A DNA stretch of 64,000 nucleotides, from positions 2,009,001 to 2,073,000 of the forward strand of contig BTPP01000001.1 in assembly GCA_037102815.1 (NCBI GenBank), in the 5' to 3' direction. The position numbers were made by a program, and so were the translations under genes. Numbering within the stretch: the stretch's first letter is position 1; each line of letters begins with the position of its first letter. Of the stretch, positions 11,712 through 24,580 are shown one piece after another. Origin of the DNA: Neurospora intermedia (Eukaryota > Ascomycota > Sordariomycetes > Sordariales > Sordariaceae). The notes beneath the pieces are model-generated. The model ran no database searches, had not been told where the DNA came from, and saw only the letters and a program-made list of their open reading frames with translations.

Positions 11712-14700
11712 CTCGTTAGGCGCTGTTGGCCGCTGTAGTGACGCGGGGGTTACATATCTAGTTGCTCCTACAGGTGCTGAGGTGCTATCGAATGCAATTC
11801 ACAAGCTGGAGGGCCATGTCCAAAACCTGCCACGACTGGAATGGTCGGATCGACGGTGAGCCTGGGATAACGCTGTTGAGCGCTTAAGCCCTCTGTGGGG
11901 GATCGTGAAGGAATATGCCCGTCGCAATAGCATAGTGAGGTGGTACTATGCGGAGAATTAGGGGGCCAACGGGCGATCCTCTCAAAGTCGAAGCATGGGA
12001 CCTTGGTGGTGCAAGAATCGATGTTGGTGATAAGGTTGAAAGTTGACGATCATATGTGCTTGTCTGTTGAATCTGTCCGTGAGGACGGCATCATTTTGCA
12101 GACACGAGATTGGTTATGCGAGTGGGTGTGAGAATGCAACCCCAGACGGTTTTTGTGTAACAACAACCAACATCTTCAACATCTGTCAAAATCGTAGACC
12201 TTCGGCGAAATATCTCAATTGCTCGGGGGGGGGGAGGGGGGGACGGCCTGCGGATGACAGGCAATTATTTGGTGGATGTTCGCGCAGGCTGAGACTCGGG
12301 CGCGGGCGTGGCGTACCGGTACTGTCCTTTTCCAACGCCATTGGTCATTGCACCAACCTGTCCTCCGCGTCCCTACAAAAGGCAGCACAAAGTTGTCGTC
12401 GCCGCCACCGTCATCGAGGGTTTTGAACGAACGGATGGCATCCGTGAAGCCGCCGTGATGAGGAAGCTAGGGGCTCAAAGTGATGGTTCCCCACTGCTAG
12501 TGATTGAAGAACTTGTGATCGGCGGTCGCCCCATCACAGAAAAGAAATTTGGCTGGCGCAATGGCAGCATCCTATTGGTCAATCGGTCACATCTAACCTT
12601 CGCTGACTCGGAACCAGAAGGGTTTAGTGCTTCCAGAGAGCCTTTGACGTTGGAGAGGTTAGAACAGAGCCATTTCTGGACGGCGAGCTTCAGCGTTTCA
12701 TGTGGCTTCGCTGCGGGAAAGCCTGGGATAGCTTGGCGAGCCTCAGTCCTGGTGATGGTAGGCCAGGCCCTTCAGCCAATTGACTCGTCACACGAGCACT
12801 TGTGTTCTTTTCAGTGGTGCAGGGTACGAGGTCGCATCTCCGATGTGATGGAGACGGCCGAGGGTGTGGTGATGATGGGCAAGATGATGCGTCAATATCA
12901 CATCTTGAAGCGAGAACGGGACGGCTTCCAGAAAGTCCCAGCTTATCCTGGATGATACCTTGGATATCTCGATTCTCCATGGAACGACAACCCATCTTGG
13001 CGCACCGCGTGATATTCCACAACGACTTGTGATATAGGTAGGTGGCATGTTGGGATTGTCTACATCGAACACCATGTGTATCATCAGCACAGACGGGTTC
13101 GTCCTGACGTTACGGAGCCGCTTCAGAAGGTTACTTGGGCTATCGGTTTCTGTCATGGGGGTCGCTGCTTCCCGGACCCGAGCTGTACCTCCCGGCGACC
13201 GTTTTCCTGGCGTTTCCAAGTCGTCCACTAGTGTACCATAGTGGCCAGACGAGGCCGAGGCCAGGAACCAAAGGAACACATTGGAAAGCTCCCTTTGGCT
13301 TCCAGCTGTCATGGTCGCCCCTGTCAGTGGTTTAATAACCTCGGGTGTGTTTTGGCGTCCCAGCACTGTAGTATACTGTCTTACCTGTAGTCTAGTTAGG
13401 TAGAATTGATACAGCTTCCTCTTGTCTTGAAGGTTATGCTACCAGGGGCAATGAAGTGCCAAACCACGAGAGATTGAGACATGAAGATTTCTGCCATCAG
13501 GGTTACAGACATTGGAGATTGTGTAACCGCCAAACTTTAGCGAGCCGGCCCTTCTAGTTTACCTACTGAACCTCGAACGATAATTAATGGTCCGTGAGCT
13601 GTTGCCCACAAGGAACGGGACCCCGAAAATATCTCTGCGGGAGGCGGACGGGAGAGGGGGAGGTGCCCCAAAATCTATGCATGTGGTAAGGTACATAGCT
13701 CGGTAGGTACGTACTATGCGTACACAGCAAAACCCAAGGTACCCACCTACCTTATCTTAACTTGAACCACACTGCTGCCCCTGCACAGCTCCTGCAACAT
13801 AGGTATTTTCTCTCCTCGACGGGATCTTCACCTCCCCGTCCATCTCACTGTCATCGGACGCTGGTCGCGCTTGTGTTTTCGGTTGAGACATTTCTCAGCG
13901 CATATGCCGTCATGGGAAGCCGTGATGATGGCCAATTTCTGGCCCTCTCACGCGCCTGGCGCTTCTCTCCGCCAGCGAGATTGGATGCTTCGGGCCTGTC
14001 AGTGTCTGGACCCCGACCGTCATTCTCTCGCTGGATGACGGCCTTGACCTTATTGAGGTGAAGTCCCCGGCTGGGGGGTCTGGTCGCCACGGGGGCAACC
14101 ACGATCTCTCTGGGGGTTAGCGCACCACTAAATGCACCTCCTGGTCTCCCGTCCAACCGTCCTGTACACCACCAGAGAGAGAAATAGTGCGCCCCCCTTG
14201 TTACATCATCTCGTACTGTCGGGTACTGTACAAGCAGGCAGCTGAGTAACTCATCCTCTCACTCTTGCCCTTCATCAATCCTCTACACTAGGCTCGATTG
14301 GAAAGTGGATCGCTTCTAGCACTTGAGGGAACCACCTCAACCCATGTCCAGTGCTTCCACTCACTTGGACCAGGCAACCAGGCCTTTGCCTCCAAAGGGA
14401 CGACGAGTGGAAAGTGGAAGTGATTGCTTGGTTTCTCCTGCGGACCTTGTCACAGTCTCGTTACCTACCTTGTATCGATTCAGTCCATGTTCTTTGCGAC
14501 CGGGTGCGCATTGTTCTTTTCGCCTTTCGAGTCGCAGCCGAATTGTGCTCCTCAGGTTCCATTCTCCATCCCGTCGTCTATTTCGACCGGACTCTGGACT
14601 CTCACACGCCGACGTTGAAGTGTATTAGACGTTGCGCCCTGTCTGTGCTCCGGCTACCTACTGCCCGTTGTACATACCGTCGTCCCCTCCTTGTGTTCGG

Positions 14701-16475
14701 GTAGTGCCGTGTCGGTGCGCATCCGTCAAGGCTTCACACATTGCGCTTTGCCTTACAACCTAGAGGTAGCCTTGTGAGACCTCCGATCCCCGTACCTTCG
14801 TTTTTAGGTTGCCTAGGCTGTCTTGGTCGTCGACCTGTCTCAGACTTGCTGCCCTATCGCCACTCACGCCATTGCTGAATTTTCAGATTCATCAAGAATC
14901 ACTTTGCAAAACACCACGTCGGCTTCGCTCGCTTTTTTATTGAAGAAATCCGGTATGTATTCGTCACTCAACGTCTCGATGCCCTCCCTCTCCGCTTCAC
15001 CGGGCAGTTACGAGCTTCACTACGTGGACTATTCACACGTAGTGCACCACGAGGCTCCGAGGTCCTTCTTTCTGTGCTCCATTTTGTGGGATCAATTTCA
15101 TCTAAAATCTCCATGTTATCATGTTACCAGCCGTACCTTCCTCCTTGTACCTGGTGGAATGCTGATCAAAGGAAAGACCACTCTAGGCAGGACCAACTAG
15201 ATACCTTACTGGGTAACACACCGCAGCTTCCTCACTTCGAAGGTGGAAGATTCGGGCTGTTTCACCTTCTTGACTTGTCCCTATTCAGCAAACAAGTGCA
15301 CTTCCATCTTTCTGGGATTTAGACGATTTCGTCCAAAGCCCTCCGATAGCGGATTAGCTTGACGTCCGCCAACCCCATCGTTCTTGCGCGTCGCCCCAGG
15401 TGGAAGTCGAAACGACCCGCTCACTTATCATCTCATTTACACGCCGACTTGCGGGCTCCACTCGTTCAAAGAGAATCGGAAAGTGCAAACGATTGGGAGG
15501 GCGGAAAAGAGGAAGTCGATACCCACCCGACTGGGCTTTCTGTCTGGATGCCAAATATAATCCAGGTCCTACCCTTGACTACTCCAGAAATCCCCGATTT
15601 CCGATTACCCACCCACCAGATTAATCGGTCTCGAACCCAGTTCAGCCAGTCATAACAGTCTTCGGTCACCCTCGCCGTCGACTGCTCAGCACTGACTGCC
15701 GTGCTCTTCTGTCGATCTGGTCGATCTACACGCTCTGGTTACCTTTCTTGGTCTTTGATAGATCATCTGTATACATTTTGCTCGGATTATTCGGGCCCTG
15801 TAAGTCAACTTTCCTCAAGATATGTGATCTTGTTTTCCCACCCAATGCTCATTGCTTGGGAGACACTTGCGTTCACGTTACAGAGTTAGAGACATGTTGC
15901 TTGGTCGCAAATTTCTATCTCGCCTGGCGTTATACAATGTGTAGCCGCAAAAGGGTTCCTCCCCTCCAGAAAGATCAAGTCCGAACTAACCGATCAGCCA
16001 CAGACTACACCGGAAATTTTCACGTGAAGACGTTCAAAGGGCAGGATTTGAGCACCCTTTCTCGTTTAAACGGCAACGGTAGTCCGTGTCTTTGAGAGAG
16101 ACGACATCTCGCCTCGCCTTGTGTGGGGGTATCTGTTCCTCCAGGTATGATTTCTCGCGAAACCCGGTCATTAGTCCTTAATGCAACACCCCCTGGCAAC
16201 GTGACATGAACCGGAGCAGTCGCCCTGATTGAGAGCTGCTGACCCGTAAAGCGTATTTCTAGAGTTGGCACTTCACATTCATTGAGTTTCGTTTTTGTCT
16301 CCACGAGACAACAAAAACCGTTGGACAGTCATTATCACGGGACCTCAAAGACGACAAACCAACGCTGCCAACGACGACTGCCAGTAGACAGTGGGATGGC
16401 GATACTCTAAGTTCCGGCTGTTGCTTGCACGAGACTGCAGCTCTTGAACCCTGAGGATATTTCAAGCAGTTCACC
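9152..16475. other. 7.3-kb stretch without a supported gene
   Basis: Ordinary base composition with no sign of RIP. Open frames are frequent but short on both strands. The best is 12308-12955 on the plus strand (about 215 codons, overlapping one of about 192 codons on the minus strand); neither resembles a known family. Visible features are a 46-base poly-T run (11666-11711), a G-rich run at 12225-12243, and clusters of ACCTA/TAGGT motifs near 10060-10075, 13688-13756 and 14460-14470. It may be a long upstream control region or leader for the cortical-anchor gene at 16476, or hold non-coding RNA or fast-evolving genes with several introns. Confidence 0.45.
11666..11711. repeat. Poly-T tract of 46 bases
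   Basis: An uninterrupted run of T on the plus strand in gene-free DNA. It could be an old poly-A tail of a retroposed RNA on the minus strand, but no flanking duplication or element body is evident. The true length may be uncertain because such runs are prone to sequencing error. Confidence 0.8.
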
Positions 16476-19400
16476 ATGGGCGCTTGGGAAACTGAAGACG
16501 AGGGGACCGACCCGGCGGTGTCGTTGCCGACCCGCAACCCTTCGATACGCAACCGTTCTCGAAACCAATCCCGAGCTTCGCGCAAATCCAGACGGTCCAT
16601 CACGCCAACGAACAGGTCGGGAAGCTCCTCCCCACCACCTTTGCCCGCCGATTGGGTTGACAAGGGATCAAAAAGAGCATCGAAAGCCATAAGCATAGAG
16701 GACAACATCAGCATCCTTGACCCACGAAGATTTACCCCTACGCTTCACGCCAGTCTAGTCTCAGAGATATTGTCTTTGAGACGTGATCAAGAGGAGAAGC
16801 TCAAAGTCATCGAGGGCCTGGAAACGTCGCTGCAGACAACACGAGAAGAGTCCGAATCCTTGCAAACGACGCTTTTGAACACTACCAAGGAAAGCCGGTC
16901 ATTGAAACGCCAGCTAGCACTTTTGGAAGGCGGAACCTCTTCTGCATTAGATCAACTGACCAAAGAGCGCGATGAGGCTGTGGAATCTGCGAACGACACC
17001 AAGAAGAGGCTAGAGACCACCCAGAAGAAACTGAGAAACCAGGAGGAGGATATTGAGCGTGTCCATCAGCAATGGACCAAAGAAAAGGATATGTGGGAGG
17101 AGGAGAAGCGGAAGCTCGAGGTCCGTATTCACGTCGCGGAAAGCCGCCTGAAGGTGGTCCTTGATGAGGTCACTGCGTTCCAAGCTGCGCAGACAACCGC
17201 TAGCCTTGATCGCCCTAAGAGTGCGGCTGGCAGCGAAACCGGACAAGAAAATGATGGCGCAAGCGTCCGAACTCTCAGCTTGACCAACAGCATTCGGTTC
17301 TCTACTGTCAGTGGAATGATGAAGCCGAATGGTAAAACCTTGGCAGACGAGCTTGATTTCGATGGAGACTACGAGGATGAAAGCGACTACGGAGGCCGTC
17401 AGAGTGTCTTGTCTAACCGTGGACACATGCGGATCGCAAGCCGTGACAGTGCATTCGTGCGGTTTTCGAGCCGTGAAAGCGGTCACATGCGACATGGAAG
17501 CCGCGATACCCTTTTCTCCATCAAGACACACCGACGACACCGGAGCTCCGAAAGCCTTCTTAGATCTGCTAGCATTAATCGTGGAAAGCTGTCTCTGAAC
17601 CAGTCCACCCTTGATAGACTGGAAGGCGCCGTGATCAAAGAGGATGAAGAGTTGCAGCCGCAAACACCGAAGCCGACTTATGTCGATACTGGAATTCAAT
17701 ACTCGCCGCCTCCTTCTCCCAGGATTGCGCCAACCGAACCATGGACTCCTCAACCAGCCCTAACCCCGTCTCACCAACCATACGAGAGGCCATCTGATGT
17801 TGATAGCCCACCCCGTACCGACACTGAATCCGAGCCAAACTCAAGAAGGAAGAGAGTCAACCTTGGGGGTCCGTTGTCAATCAAGCCACCCAACTCACAA
17901 AACCTGATGGTGAACGGAGCGACGCAAACCATGGCGGAGCCGCTCAGCCCACCTCGAACACCCAAGTGGCCAGGCCAGTATTCACTGCCCACACCTCAAG
18001 CGACGCCATCTTCTATGGTAACTTCCTTTACGCAAACCGAAGTTCCTTCGGTTCAGCTGCAGCCAATCGGCCTTGAGTCTCCTTCATACACTATTCCCAG
18101 TATCAGCATCATCCCTCCTTCGAGCCGACCTGCGTCGCCGTGCGAGCCAATCCTGGAGCCCCTATCAAAGGACTTTGGCTGTCAGGTCTCCATGCCTGCT
18201 CGTGTGCCTATGCAGTCGACTGCAGTGCAAACCGAGGAGATTCGGGTTGACTTGCGGTTGGCCAAGCTCCCAACCCACTTGCATCCCTCCGCCATCATCT
18301 CGAGACCTGTTTCGCCAGCCGTCTCGTCCGTTGATCAGCACGCCGAGGAAGCTAGACAGTTCACTCCAGTACCAGGAAACCTACCACCTCGGAACCCAAG
18401 GCGATTGACCAACAAGCACAGTTCGTCTGAGATCCCATCCTCGCCACCCATCGCAGCATCTCCGATCTTGGAAAATATGCATGATGCCTACCCTGGAAGT
18501 AACGATGACGGGCCGTTGTCTCATCATGACGCCCCTGTTCGAAGACCGCGCCGGATTGGCAGCTTGTTTGCCGAGTTCAATGGACACAGCTCGGACGAGG
18601 AAGAATTTATGGATCCGGCGGACCAGAGCGATTCAGAATATCGCACAGCTTTATCTGCTCCCAGGCCTGTGACCAATTCTAGCTTTGGCAAACGTAGCTC
18701 TGGAAGCACTGCACCAATGAGCTCACCAGAGCACACCTTTCTCCAAAGGACCGCTGGGGTACATAACACTCTTCGCGGGCTTGAAGAGGAGGAAAATGAC
18801 ACTTCAGACGTCTTTGACTCTGTCAGCATTTTCCATCAGCGCGATAGCCGCGATCTGAGCCTGGTTCGAACTGCTTCCAGGCGTTCAGGACGGTCAACCG
18901 CTTCCAAGGCAAATGGCATGCGAAGGGCTGCTTTGATACAGAGCGGCATCGTATCCCACTCTTTGGCAAGAACCTCGAGCCATACTACGGACACCGCGGA
19001 ACCGCCATTCCCTATCCCAAAACGTGCCAGTTCGAAGAACCCTGTTAGTACTAGTAGTCCCAGCGAGGGGCGCGGCGCAACCCCAGTGAGAAGTAACGAG
19101 GGGATTCACAGGCGAGGTTCAAGTCGTGGTCCTTACCGGGCAAACAGCATCCGGAAAGCCCGTCCTCCATCGGCAGTCTCGCGTAAGAGAAGCCAGCGAC
19201 GTGGAAGCAGGTCTCCTCCACCCTTCATGCTCCCAACTCAAGCATCTGACAGCCATGATCTACCTCCTCTGCCGCGCAATACTATCAGCAATCCCAAAAA
19301 GACAGATCGGTCGCAACGGTCGACAACGACAGCGCAGACAGACGATCTGCCAGGTCGACCTACCAGTAACTCTAGTCAGTCGACGAGTGTCGTTGATGCT

Positions 19401-20751
19401 ATCGCTAAGACAATGGTTGGAGAATGGATGTTCAAGTATGTCAGAAGACGGAAGTCGTTTGGCATGACGGACAAGAATGGCGATGACAGTAGCAACGACC
19501 GTCACAAGCGATGGGTTTGGATAGCCCCCTATGAGCGCGCGATCCTCTGGAGTAGTAAACAACCCTCATCTGGGAGCGCGCTGTTGGGTAAATCCGGACG
19601 CAAATGTAAGTTTCCGTTGCTCCTGTATCATGAACCGACAGATTGCTGACCTAACTGTGTTTCTAGTGGTCATTCAATCTGTTCTTGACGTGAAAGACGA
19701 GAACCCAGCTCCCAAGGGATCGGGCCCGCTTTTCCACAGGTCGATCTTGATCTTGACGCCACAGAGAGCACTCAAATTCACGGCAGTCAATGCAGAACGA
19801 CACTATCTCTGGTTGACGGCGTTATCATTCTTGGCTCATTCGACTCAAGCCATTCCTGAGAACCTCGCGGTCCCAACCCCAGACCCGCAGCCTGAGGTGT
19901 TCGAGCTGCCCAAGCCCAAGCCGGCGGCCGTACCGCCACCAGCACAAGCACCCACATCCGTACCAGTTCCCAAGGCCAGGGCCCGAAGACCTATTCGTGA
20001 TTCTATTCGGTTGACAAAGGCGAAAGCGGCCGTCATCGAAACGGAACCTGACAGAAGCTTCCCACTGCGAATGAGTGAAGACAGTGCCGTGCCCCCAAGC
20101 ATCCCGACCTTCCGACCTACACTGGCCGAGTCTTACAACTTTAACCCGGTGGTAATGCACAATCGCGAAGAGTCGTATGATTCCACCATACCCCCTGCCA
20201 TTCCTCGGTTCAACGAACGGAACCTGCACGCTGCGCTGCACAATCGCAAGCGTAGTAGCACTGGTGGCTATCTTCCGCCGCCGATCTCGTATCGAGGATT
20301 GTCCGGGCCGATGAGTGGTGGAAGCTCCCATGCGCCGTCTGATAGTACAGCTGGCATGAGTGTTGCCGGCTCGTCCGATATCTTCAGCAATGCTGGAGCA
20401 CCGAGTGTCATGGGATCTAGCATCCTGGGCTCAAGCGGCATGACATGGGGAACCGGGTCTGTATCTCGTGTGTCGGAGGCATCGAGTCGACCTAGTGCTC
20501 CCAACTTCTTTGACGCGATCGGAACTGTGCGTATGGAAGCATTCATACAGCCAATGGCCTTCACCAAATACGATGACGACCAAGAGAGCTATCGTTACAT
20601 AGCCCGCCGCCGAAGCAAGGAGTTCCGAAGGAGACACAGCCGAAGCTGGCATAGGGACAGCATTCTAAGTGGTAACACTCGGATCACTCTCGGAAGCGAT
20701 CCCATCGAGGACTATGGGTACGACAGAGATGACCCGTTCAGGGGGTTCTAA
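16476..20751 (+). CDS. apsA: ApsA/Num1-like cortical anchor with coiled coil and C-terminal PH domain
   Basis: Two exons, 16476-19605 and 19667-20751, are joined across a 61-bp intron (GTAAGT to TAG, branch CTAAC near 19651), giving about 1404 residues. The start sits in CACCATGG, a strong initiation context. Residues about 89-231 form a long heptad-rich coiled coil. A Ser/Pro-rich disordered middle carries spaced Gln-Thr motifs near 405, 481, 517 and 582. A PH domain lies at about 975-1105 and is split by the intron; its ends are the conserved GEWMFKY and WLTAL segments. The family (Aspergillus ApsA, yeast Num1, fission yeast Mcp5) sits at the plasma membrane through the PH domain, anchors dynein for nuclear migration and, through the coiled coil, tethers mitochondria. 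The tail after the PH domain (about 300 residues) is low-complexity. The gene symbol follows the Aspergillus name and is by inference. Confidence 0.85.
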
Positions 20752-21486
20752 GAAGGTTATTTAAAGCATGGCGTTGGAGTTTTATACTCGTTGCCTCTTT
20801 TCAGTGCAACCCATTGCTGGCGCTCATTTCTTTTCTTATGTTTAGTTTTGTTAAGAATTCGGAAAGGCGGAAAATTTGACGGCGGAAACTTTGTTTAGCA
20901 GACACCAACTTTGATTTCTTCAATCATCACACCCCTCCAAAACCAGGAATGGGCAAGATCAAAGAAAAAGTTAAGACGAGGCAAACATTTACGGACATTA
21001 GAGTCCACCATAACTATAACTCCTAAGCCGACCAAAAAAGGGTCCCTCGAAAAGGAGGAGGCTGTAAAAGGCAACGGCACAAACACTTACTCCGAATCCT
21101 CACATACTCACCACATACTAACCTCGTATTTCCTTTATCTATTTTCCTTCTAATTTCACTTCTCATGCATCCACTTGGATGCTGTTCTGTACATTATCAC
21201 GGCATGTGTAAACACCTGTATGTATATCGTCAACGGCGACGGCAAAGATGCGGCTTACAGGCTCACTTCAAGTCAAACAAGTCCTGGGGGAAATTACCAG
21301 CAACCCCGATTCTTCAGAAGTAGAGACTCGTTAGGCCCCGGAGGGGGGATGGATCCGACCTCAGATCAAGACACGATGCGTTCATTTGTGGACGATTTAA
21401 GGGTAACAGCAATATAGAAATAGATCACTCTACAAGCTCAGTAATTGGTTAATTTGCCTTTTCAAATAATCTAGTGACAAGATGTG
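20752..21486. other. 3' flank of the cortical-anchor gene up to the giant element
   Basis: About 735 bp of unmutated DNA with AT-rich 3'-UTR-like sequence. No gene was found. It is the last normal sequence before the inverted-repeat end of the AT-rich block, and it shows no spill-over of RIP. Confidence 0.5.
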
Positions 21487-21496
21487 TTTTGAAGGG
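21487..21496 (+). repeat. Left target-site duplication (TTTTGAAGGG)
   Basis: The same ten bases recur in direct orientation at 48764-48773, just outside the right inverted repeat. Because the element begins with G's, the duplication is 9 or 10 bp. MULE transposition makes 9-11-bp duplications, 9 being commonest. Confidence 0.72.
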
Positions 21497-21557
21497 GGGT
21501 CGTTATCCAGGTCCGCGCAAAATCTCTCAATTACCTGTTTTGGCAAGTGCTACGCCT
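21497..21557 (+). repeat. Left terminal inverted repeat
   Basis: It aligns with the reverse complement of 48706-48763 over about 60 bases at roughly three in four identity, including the blocks AGGTCCGCGC and CAATTACCT. It begins with GGG. A further sub-terminal stretch at 21565-21680, holding CCGTACGGTAGTCTC and GGACCCACAGGGCCAAATAG, recurs inverted at 43027-43102. Confidence 0.75.
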
Positions 21558-21564
21558 GCTTCGA

Positions 21565-21680
21565 ACCACCGTACGGTAGTCTCTCATAACAGACGTTCAA
21601 CCTTAGTCAGCCCCTATCCACTTCCCCGCCACCCCGTGGCGCAGTCGTTTTGGACCCACAGGGCCAAATAGTGTGACATT
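21565..21680 (+). repeat. Left sub-terminal repeat
   Basis: This stretch contains CCGTACGGTAGTCTC (about 21570-21584) and, farther in, GGACCCACAGGGCCAAATAG (about 21652-21671). An inverted copy is at 43027-43102, and a direct copy of its inner half is at 42945-42990. RIP-type erosion starts just inside it, near 21690. Confidence 0.7.
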
Positions 21681-22179
21681 AGGATCACGTCTATACATAG
21701 CTTAGACGAAAGTGCTCAATATATATAAGAAATATCCTATCTTAATACTAATACTCGATAATTATACTACTACAAAAACTACAATTTCGACCAAACAAAT
21801 TATTTAAGGATAGGACGAATAGTATATTAATTTCTCTAAACTTTAAATTGCATTTCTATAATACTTTTATTATTTATTAATACTATAGGGGTAGCTTTTA
21901 TTATACGTAGAATTATATTTTGAAAGATCGTATACTATTTTTCTATAACCTTACGTCGTATATACACGAAACTTTATATATATAATAAAAGGCTATAAAT
22001 TTAATACCGACGAAATAATAGAACTATTTTATTATATTACTAACTTTCAGTAGCCTAATACGTCTCTACCTCTTAAACCAACTTTCTAAGATTAAATTGC
22101 TTAGGGATTACGTTATACGGTATTTACTAATAATAAAAGTATATAATATTACTTTATTAATATAATTACTACTTATCTA

Positions 22180-24580
22180 TTAAATTAGAGGTTGCCTACA
22201 GGCTTAGACTAACGCCGTATAAGACCTAGTTAAATTAAGTCTATTTATTATATTATTTACCGATATAGCGATATAATTTTAATTATTCGTATAGGATATA
22301 GCAAGAGTATTATCTTTTAAATAATATTTATTATTTTAATTAATTAAATTATTATTTAAATTATATTATTCAATCGATTTAGCGAAGAGCAGCGGAATAC
22401 TATTACTAAATTTCCTAGTACCCGACTTATTTTAATCGACCAATTAATTATAAAAGTAAGAATCTATTTACTCTTAGTCTAAATCCGATAGGGGGAGCTT
22501 TTTAAAAACTCCCCCCATTGGATTTAAATAAATATACACTAATTATATATTAATACCCTTACTTTTAATTAGATTTAAAATCTAGAAATTATACGTATAT
22601 CCTCCTCGGTTTAAAATAAATTATATACATAAGGTTTATAGAGTTATTACGTACGGCTTTATTCAATTAGTATATTATATTTATCGCTATAGACGAATTA
22701 TATATTATATTCTAATAACGTACCTTTCGGATGCAATTTATAAATATTTATACTATTAAAACTATTATCCTATCTAATATTCCTTAATTCGGGTATACGG
22801 CTACCCTTATATATAAAGTATAATTATATATATATAAATACAGCGGTTTCCGGCTAGAGGGTTATAATTTAGGTAAATTCTTTATTATTTGTACTTTTAT
22901 TAACCGATTTAATATTGTAATAATACTCTAACTAATTCTATTAAGCGCGCTCAAAGACTACCGGCGGTTTAAATTCGTCTTCGGCGCAATAACGCCTAGC
23001 GACCCCCAACCTAAGATCTATTATATTCTAAAAACCATTATTTATATTAATAGTAAGTTATTACTTTTCTTTATTCGGTCGTATTTCTTATAGTATTTTA
23101 TAACCTCCGGCTATAAACCCTTTTATACTATGAAGGTAATTTGTAAATATAACGCCGATACCCGTTCTACAAATTAGAAGACTATATACGAGGATTTTAA
23201 GCGGTTTAATTCTACGTACCGGATAATACTTATTATTATTTCGTTCGGTATAGGTATAGATATTCCGGATGTACAGCGTATAGTATAGTACAGCGTAGTA
23301 AAGTTAAATAATATTACGGACCTAATTTAACGCTTCGGACGCACTATTTATATAAATCCTATTATATACGGTATAGGGATTTATTTTATCCCTTATTATT
23401 AGTTTAATTATCTTAACTAATTATATAAACCTATTATAGAGGAGATTAATATATATTTTAATAGCAATAGGTTATACTATTATCCTACTATTTTAATACT
23501 TAAAGTTTAATACGTACCGCCTCTTCTGTTTATTAGTACTATATTATAATATATTACTTTAAGTTTTACCTTAATTAAAGAGCTAATTTAATTATTTAAT
23601 CTAATAAATAGGGATACTTCTACTTTAGATGGAAACGATACTTCGAACGAAAAAGGCTTATCTAATAAAGAATCGTTAGAAGATAAAGATATTTTAATTA
23701 TTAAATAGGTCTTATAGGATTTAAGTATAGGCGATAGCCGTCGATAGCTTCGTATTTGGAATAGTATAGAAAAAGTAGCGCGTATTAAAATTATAAAGAA
23801 GTATAAAAAGATGTACGATTTTATTAATGTACCGTATTTTAAACTATATATTAAAAAGCTACTATAAGAGCCTAGGCTGTACCCGACTTCGACGTTAGGG
23901 GAATTACGTAGCTATATAATAGACTTCAACATTTAATACCTTAGTACCGCTCCTATCGCGGTCTATCTTTCGTAATACTATAATAAATACTACCCCCCCC
24001 TAGGTCTCCTACTACCTATCCCGAGAAAGAAATTTAGAACTATTTTTAATTGCCTAATAAAGCTATTTAAAGCTAATTTTATTTTAATTCAATTAGACTA
24101 CTTTATAGCTACTATAATTAAAATTCTTTATCCTAATATCCCTAAACTCTTCGATTTACCTAAAGAAACTTTTATATCCTTAAATCTTATATACGTACTT
24201 ATATATAAATTTAGTAGATAAATACCTATACGTATATTGTAAAATCTCTTTACTATTATTTTAGAGTTTGAAGTATAGAAGTAGTTGGGGGATTATAGTA
24301 ATATATTAATTATAAAGTATATATATATTATACCTATTATGTTAGAAGTATTTACTACTAATTTAGAATAGATTATTCGTAATTAGGCGAGCGCGGGAAA
24401 GAAGAGATTAATTAAATTGGAAAAAGTATAGCGTTTAAAAATAGTTAGAGGCACGGGCAGTAATTCGAATACTACGGATCTAACCCTATATGCGGCTCCT
24501 CCTACGGGTATGTACGTAGGTATAAACCTACCCGCTAAAAGGGCGAAAATTAATATTATACTACAAAAAAGGAAAAGGTA
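22180..24580 (+). pseudogene. Decayed RecQ-family helicase gene
   Basis: Reading through the RIP-made stops, the plus strand shows SF2 helicase motifs in order: a P-loop-like GYSKS at about 22293-22308, a DE box (IAIDE) near 22683-22700, a SAT-like ILSN near 22768, the RecQ-type motif V FGIGIDIPDV at about 23245-23272, and a motif VI RFGRT near 23331-23345. RecQ helicases unwind DNA 3' to 5'. Downstream to about 24580 the frame continues with an acidic segment (about 23610-23700) and no known domain. A GTAAGA-to-TAG segment at 22456-22585 carrying a short palindrome may be an intron. Stops are mostly TAG where CAG would be expected, the usual RIP outcome. It resembles the RecQ genes seen in subtelomeric and mobile fungal DNA; whether it served the transposon or was cargo is unknown. 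Confidence 0.68.

Noticed and set aside
12308-12955. Open frame of about 215 codons on the plus strand
   Set aside because: No recognisable domain, a biased Arg/Val/Ser composition, and a similar-length frame overlaps it on the other strand at 12788-13366. Neither is better supported than chance.
21633-21665. tRNA-like A-box (TGGCGCAGTCG) near a B-box-like GGTTCGAAG
   Set aside because: The two boxes are on opposite strands and no cloverleaf forms. They belong to the element's sub-terminal repeat.
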